Below are positions 62,598 through 64,000 of a stretch of DNA of 64,000 nt, piece after piece. The notes beneath the pieces were generated by a model. That model was given only the letters and a program-made list of their open reading frames with translations, did not search any database and was not told the DNA's origin. The stretch spans positions 16,971 through 80,970 of the forward strand of contig CACZBF010000013.1 in NCBI GenBank assembly GCA_902779355.1. Direction: 5' to 3'. How positions within the stretch are numbered: the stretch's first letter is position 1; every line of letters begins with the position of its first letter. The position numbers and the translations under genes are program-made. The DNA comes from an uncultured Lachnospiraceae bacterium. Its GTDB lineage: Bacteria; Bacillota; Clostridia; Lachnospirales; Lachnospiraceae.

Positions 62598-63890
62598 ATG
62601 GAACAATATGTGATCAAGGGAAAACAACCATTAAAAGGTGAAGTAGAGATCGGCGGCGCGAAAAATGCGGCACTGGCAATCCTTGCCGCTGCGACTATGG
62701 CGAATGAAAGCGTCCTGATCGAGAATATACCGAATGTACAGGACGTCAACGTACTGCTCGAGGCAATCCGGGAGATCGGTGCAGGGGCAGACAGACTGGA
62801 TGACCATTCCGTCCGGATCAATGGCGCTTCGATCACGGATTACCGCGTGGATCACGAATACATCAAGAAGATTCGGGCGTCTTATTATCTCCTCGGTGCA
62901 TTACTTGGAAAATACAAAAAAGCGGAGGTTGCGCTCCCGGGAGGGTGTGCGATCGGTGCACGTCCGATCGATCTTCATATTAAGGGATTTCGTGCATTAG
63001 GGGCTGAGGTGGTGATCGAGCACGGCCTCATCAAAGCAAGTGCCGAAAAACTCACCGGAACACATATTTATCTGGATAAGGTTTCCGTTGGTGCGACCAT
63101 TAATATCATGATGGCAGCAGTGATGGCAACCGGTAAGACCATTATTGAAAATGCTGCCAAAGAACCGCATGTTGTTGATGTGGCCAACTTCCTCGGCAGT
63201 ATGGGCGCGAATATCCGTGGTGCCGGGACAGACGTTATCAGGATCGTCGGTGTGGAGAAGCTCCATGCATCGGAATATACTGTGATCCCGGATCAGATTG
63301 AAGCAGGAACATTTATGTTTGCTGCTGCGGCGACAAACGGCGATGTGACGGTCAAGAACGTGATCCCCAAGCACTTGGAGGCTACCAGCGCAAAGCTCCA
63401 TGATGTCGGCTGCACGATCCATGAATATGATGATGCGGTACGGGTTGTCGCAAATGGCAAGTTGAAGCATACACAGATCACGACACTTCCTTATCCGGGA
63501 TTTCCGACAGATATGCAGCCTCAGATGACGGTACTGCTCGGAATGGCGGACGGTACGAGTACCGTGACAGAGAGTATTTTTGAAAACCGCTTTAAGTATG
63601 TGGACGAATTGAACCGGATGGGCTCGGAGATCAAGGTAGAGTCCAATATCGCGATCATCAGCGGTGTTGGCGGTTATACGGGAGCAGTAGTGAATGCGCC
63701 GGATCTACGCGCAGGTGCAGCTCTTGTGATTGCCGGACTTGCTGCGGAAGGTGTTACGGTTGTGGACGATATCCACTATATCGAGCGCGGTTATGAAAGG
63801 TTTGATGAAAAACTCCGTGGGCTTGGCGCAGTGATTGAAAAGGTTTCCTCGGAAAAAGAGATCCAGAAATTTCGGTTGAAGGTTTCTTAA
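62598..63890 (+). CDS. murA: UDP-N-acetylglucosamine 1-carboxyvinyltransferase
   Basis: 430 residues, typical length. First committed step of peptidoglycan synthesis: transfers enolpyruvate from PEP to UDP-GlcNAc. The active-site cysteine is C117 in PGGCAIGARP (the fosfomycin target), and the opening GEVEIGGAKNAAL is the family start. Independent unit with a strong promoter and a terminator after it. Confidence 0.97.
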   Translation: MEQYVIKGKQPLKGEVEIGGAKNAALAILAAATMANESVLIENIPNVQDVNVLLEAIREIGAGADRLDDHSVRINGASITDYRVDHEYIKKIRASYYLLGALLGKYKKAEVALPGGCAIGARPIDLHIKGFRALGAEVVIEHGLIKASAEKLTGTHIYLDKVSVGATINIMMAAVMATGKTIIENAAKEPHVVDVANFLGSMGANIRGAGTDVIRIVGVEKLHASEYTVIPDQIEAGTFMFAAAATNGDVTVKNVIPKHLEATSAKLHDVGCTIHEYDDAVRVVANGKLKHTQITTLPYPGFPTDMQPQMTVLLGMADGTSTVTESIFENRFKYVDELNRMGSEIKVESNIAIISGVGGYTGAVVNAPDLRAGAALVIAGLAAEGVTVVDDIHYIERGYERFDEKLRGLGAVIEKVSSEKEIQKFRLKVS

Positions 63891-63952
63891 AGAATGATAT
63901 CAAAAGGGGCTGTCGCAATAGAAACTTAGACAGCACTTTCCAATCGGAGAAA

Positions 63953-63977
63953 ATCCGGCCTTGATGGCCGGATTTTT
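63953..63977 (+). terminator. Intrinsic terminator after murA
   Basis: Perfect eight-base stem ATCCGGCC/GGCCGGAT (63953-63960 with 63966-63973), five-base loop, then TTTT. A weaker hairpin GCTGTC/GACAGC (63909-63934) lies just ahead. Confidence 0.88.
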
Positions 63978-64000
63978 CCATTTATAACGTGATTCCTTGT

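Noticed and set aside
63900..63935. Insertion-sequence end (GGGGCTGTCGCAA) after murA
   Set aside because: Resembles common transposon ends but only one copy with a weak hairpin and no transposase; more likely part of the terminator region.

Overview
The window looks like a chromosome segment of an anaerobic, low- to mid-GC Clostridia, most likely a Lachnospiraceae member. Base composition is roughly half G+C by eye. Indicators are paired glgC/glgD, spoVG, DUF3737 and DUF5692 proteins, an ECF module next to truA, a DnaD/DnaI-type primosome, CIRCE control of a small heat-shock protein and GPH/YesMN-type sugar uptake. Species was not tested. Nearly all of the window is coding. I see no tRNA, rRNA, CRISPR array, complete insertion sequence, prophage or toxin-antitoxin locus. 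The only gene-free stretch above 300 bases (19791-20121) is filled by a long foldback element.

Layout. 1-12.1 kb: the end of hflK, hflC, a REC-GGDEF protein with a separate Hpt protein, a GH13 glucosidase, DUF3737, a PatB-type C-S lyase, a MATE exporter, an MBOAT/SGNH/glycosyltransferase envelope cluster and nth. 12.0-21.3 kb: a TPR-like membrane protein on the minus strand, an unlisted 38-residue membrane peptide, a VanW protein, an AIR-synthase-like enzyme with an Lrp regulator and aminotransferase, ecfA1-ecfA2-ecfT, the foldback, truA and trmL. 21.3-30.4 kb: a cNMP-fold protein, a DUF5692 membrane protein, aspartate kinase, and a two-component pair encoded convergently; the kinase belongs to a mutS2-UDPGP-kinase minus-strand operon. 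30.4-38.8 kb: a membrane-anchored HtrA-like pseudoprotease, YhaM-type nuclease, RlmD-type methyltransferase, two Nudix hydrolases, a GPH symporter, an alpha/beta hydrolase and a CheW-like protein. 38.8-48.1 kb: CIRCE-hsp20, then a sugar system (solitary binding lipoprotein, AraC-type response regulator, YesM-type kinase, second binding protein, ATPase, two permeases). 48.1-51.0 kb: spoVG and glgC-glgD on the minus strand. 51.1-64 kb: murC, dnaD, dnaI-like, prs-like, pth, mfd, a SurA/PrsA-like lipoprotein, a LysM-G5-M23 peptidase and murA.

How it fits together. Three themes recur: cell-envelope building and modification (MBOAT cluster, VanW, murC, M23, murA), carbohydrate sensing, uptake and storage (GH13, GPH, binding-protein system, UDPGP, glgCD), and genome or RNA maintenance (nth, mutS2, mfd, dnaD/dnaI, truA, trmL, rlmD).

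Most interesting observations. (1) A roughly 307-nt imperfect foldback with internal hairpins separates ecfT from truA and may be an undescribed structured RNA or a decayed miniature element. (2) Five genes carry a sigma-A-like promoter whose -10 box ends 6-7 nt before the ATG, usually without a Shine-Dalgarno, which predicts leaderless mRNAs; two of them fire divergently from back-to-back -35 boxes at 30.4 kb. (3) The HtrA-like protein has lost the His and Asp of its triad. (4) A solitary binding lipoprotein is fused by operon structure to a YesMN pair, suggesting a three-part sugar sensor. (5) Two adjacent perfect DnaA boxes lie upstream of the primosome operon.
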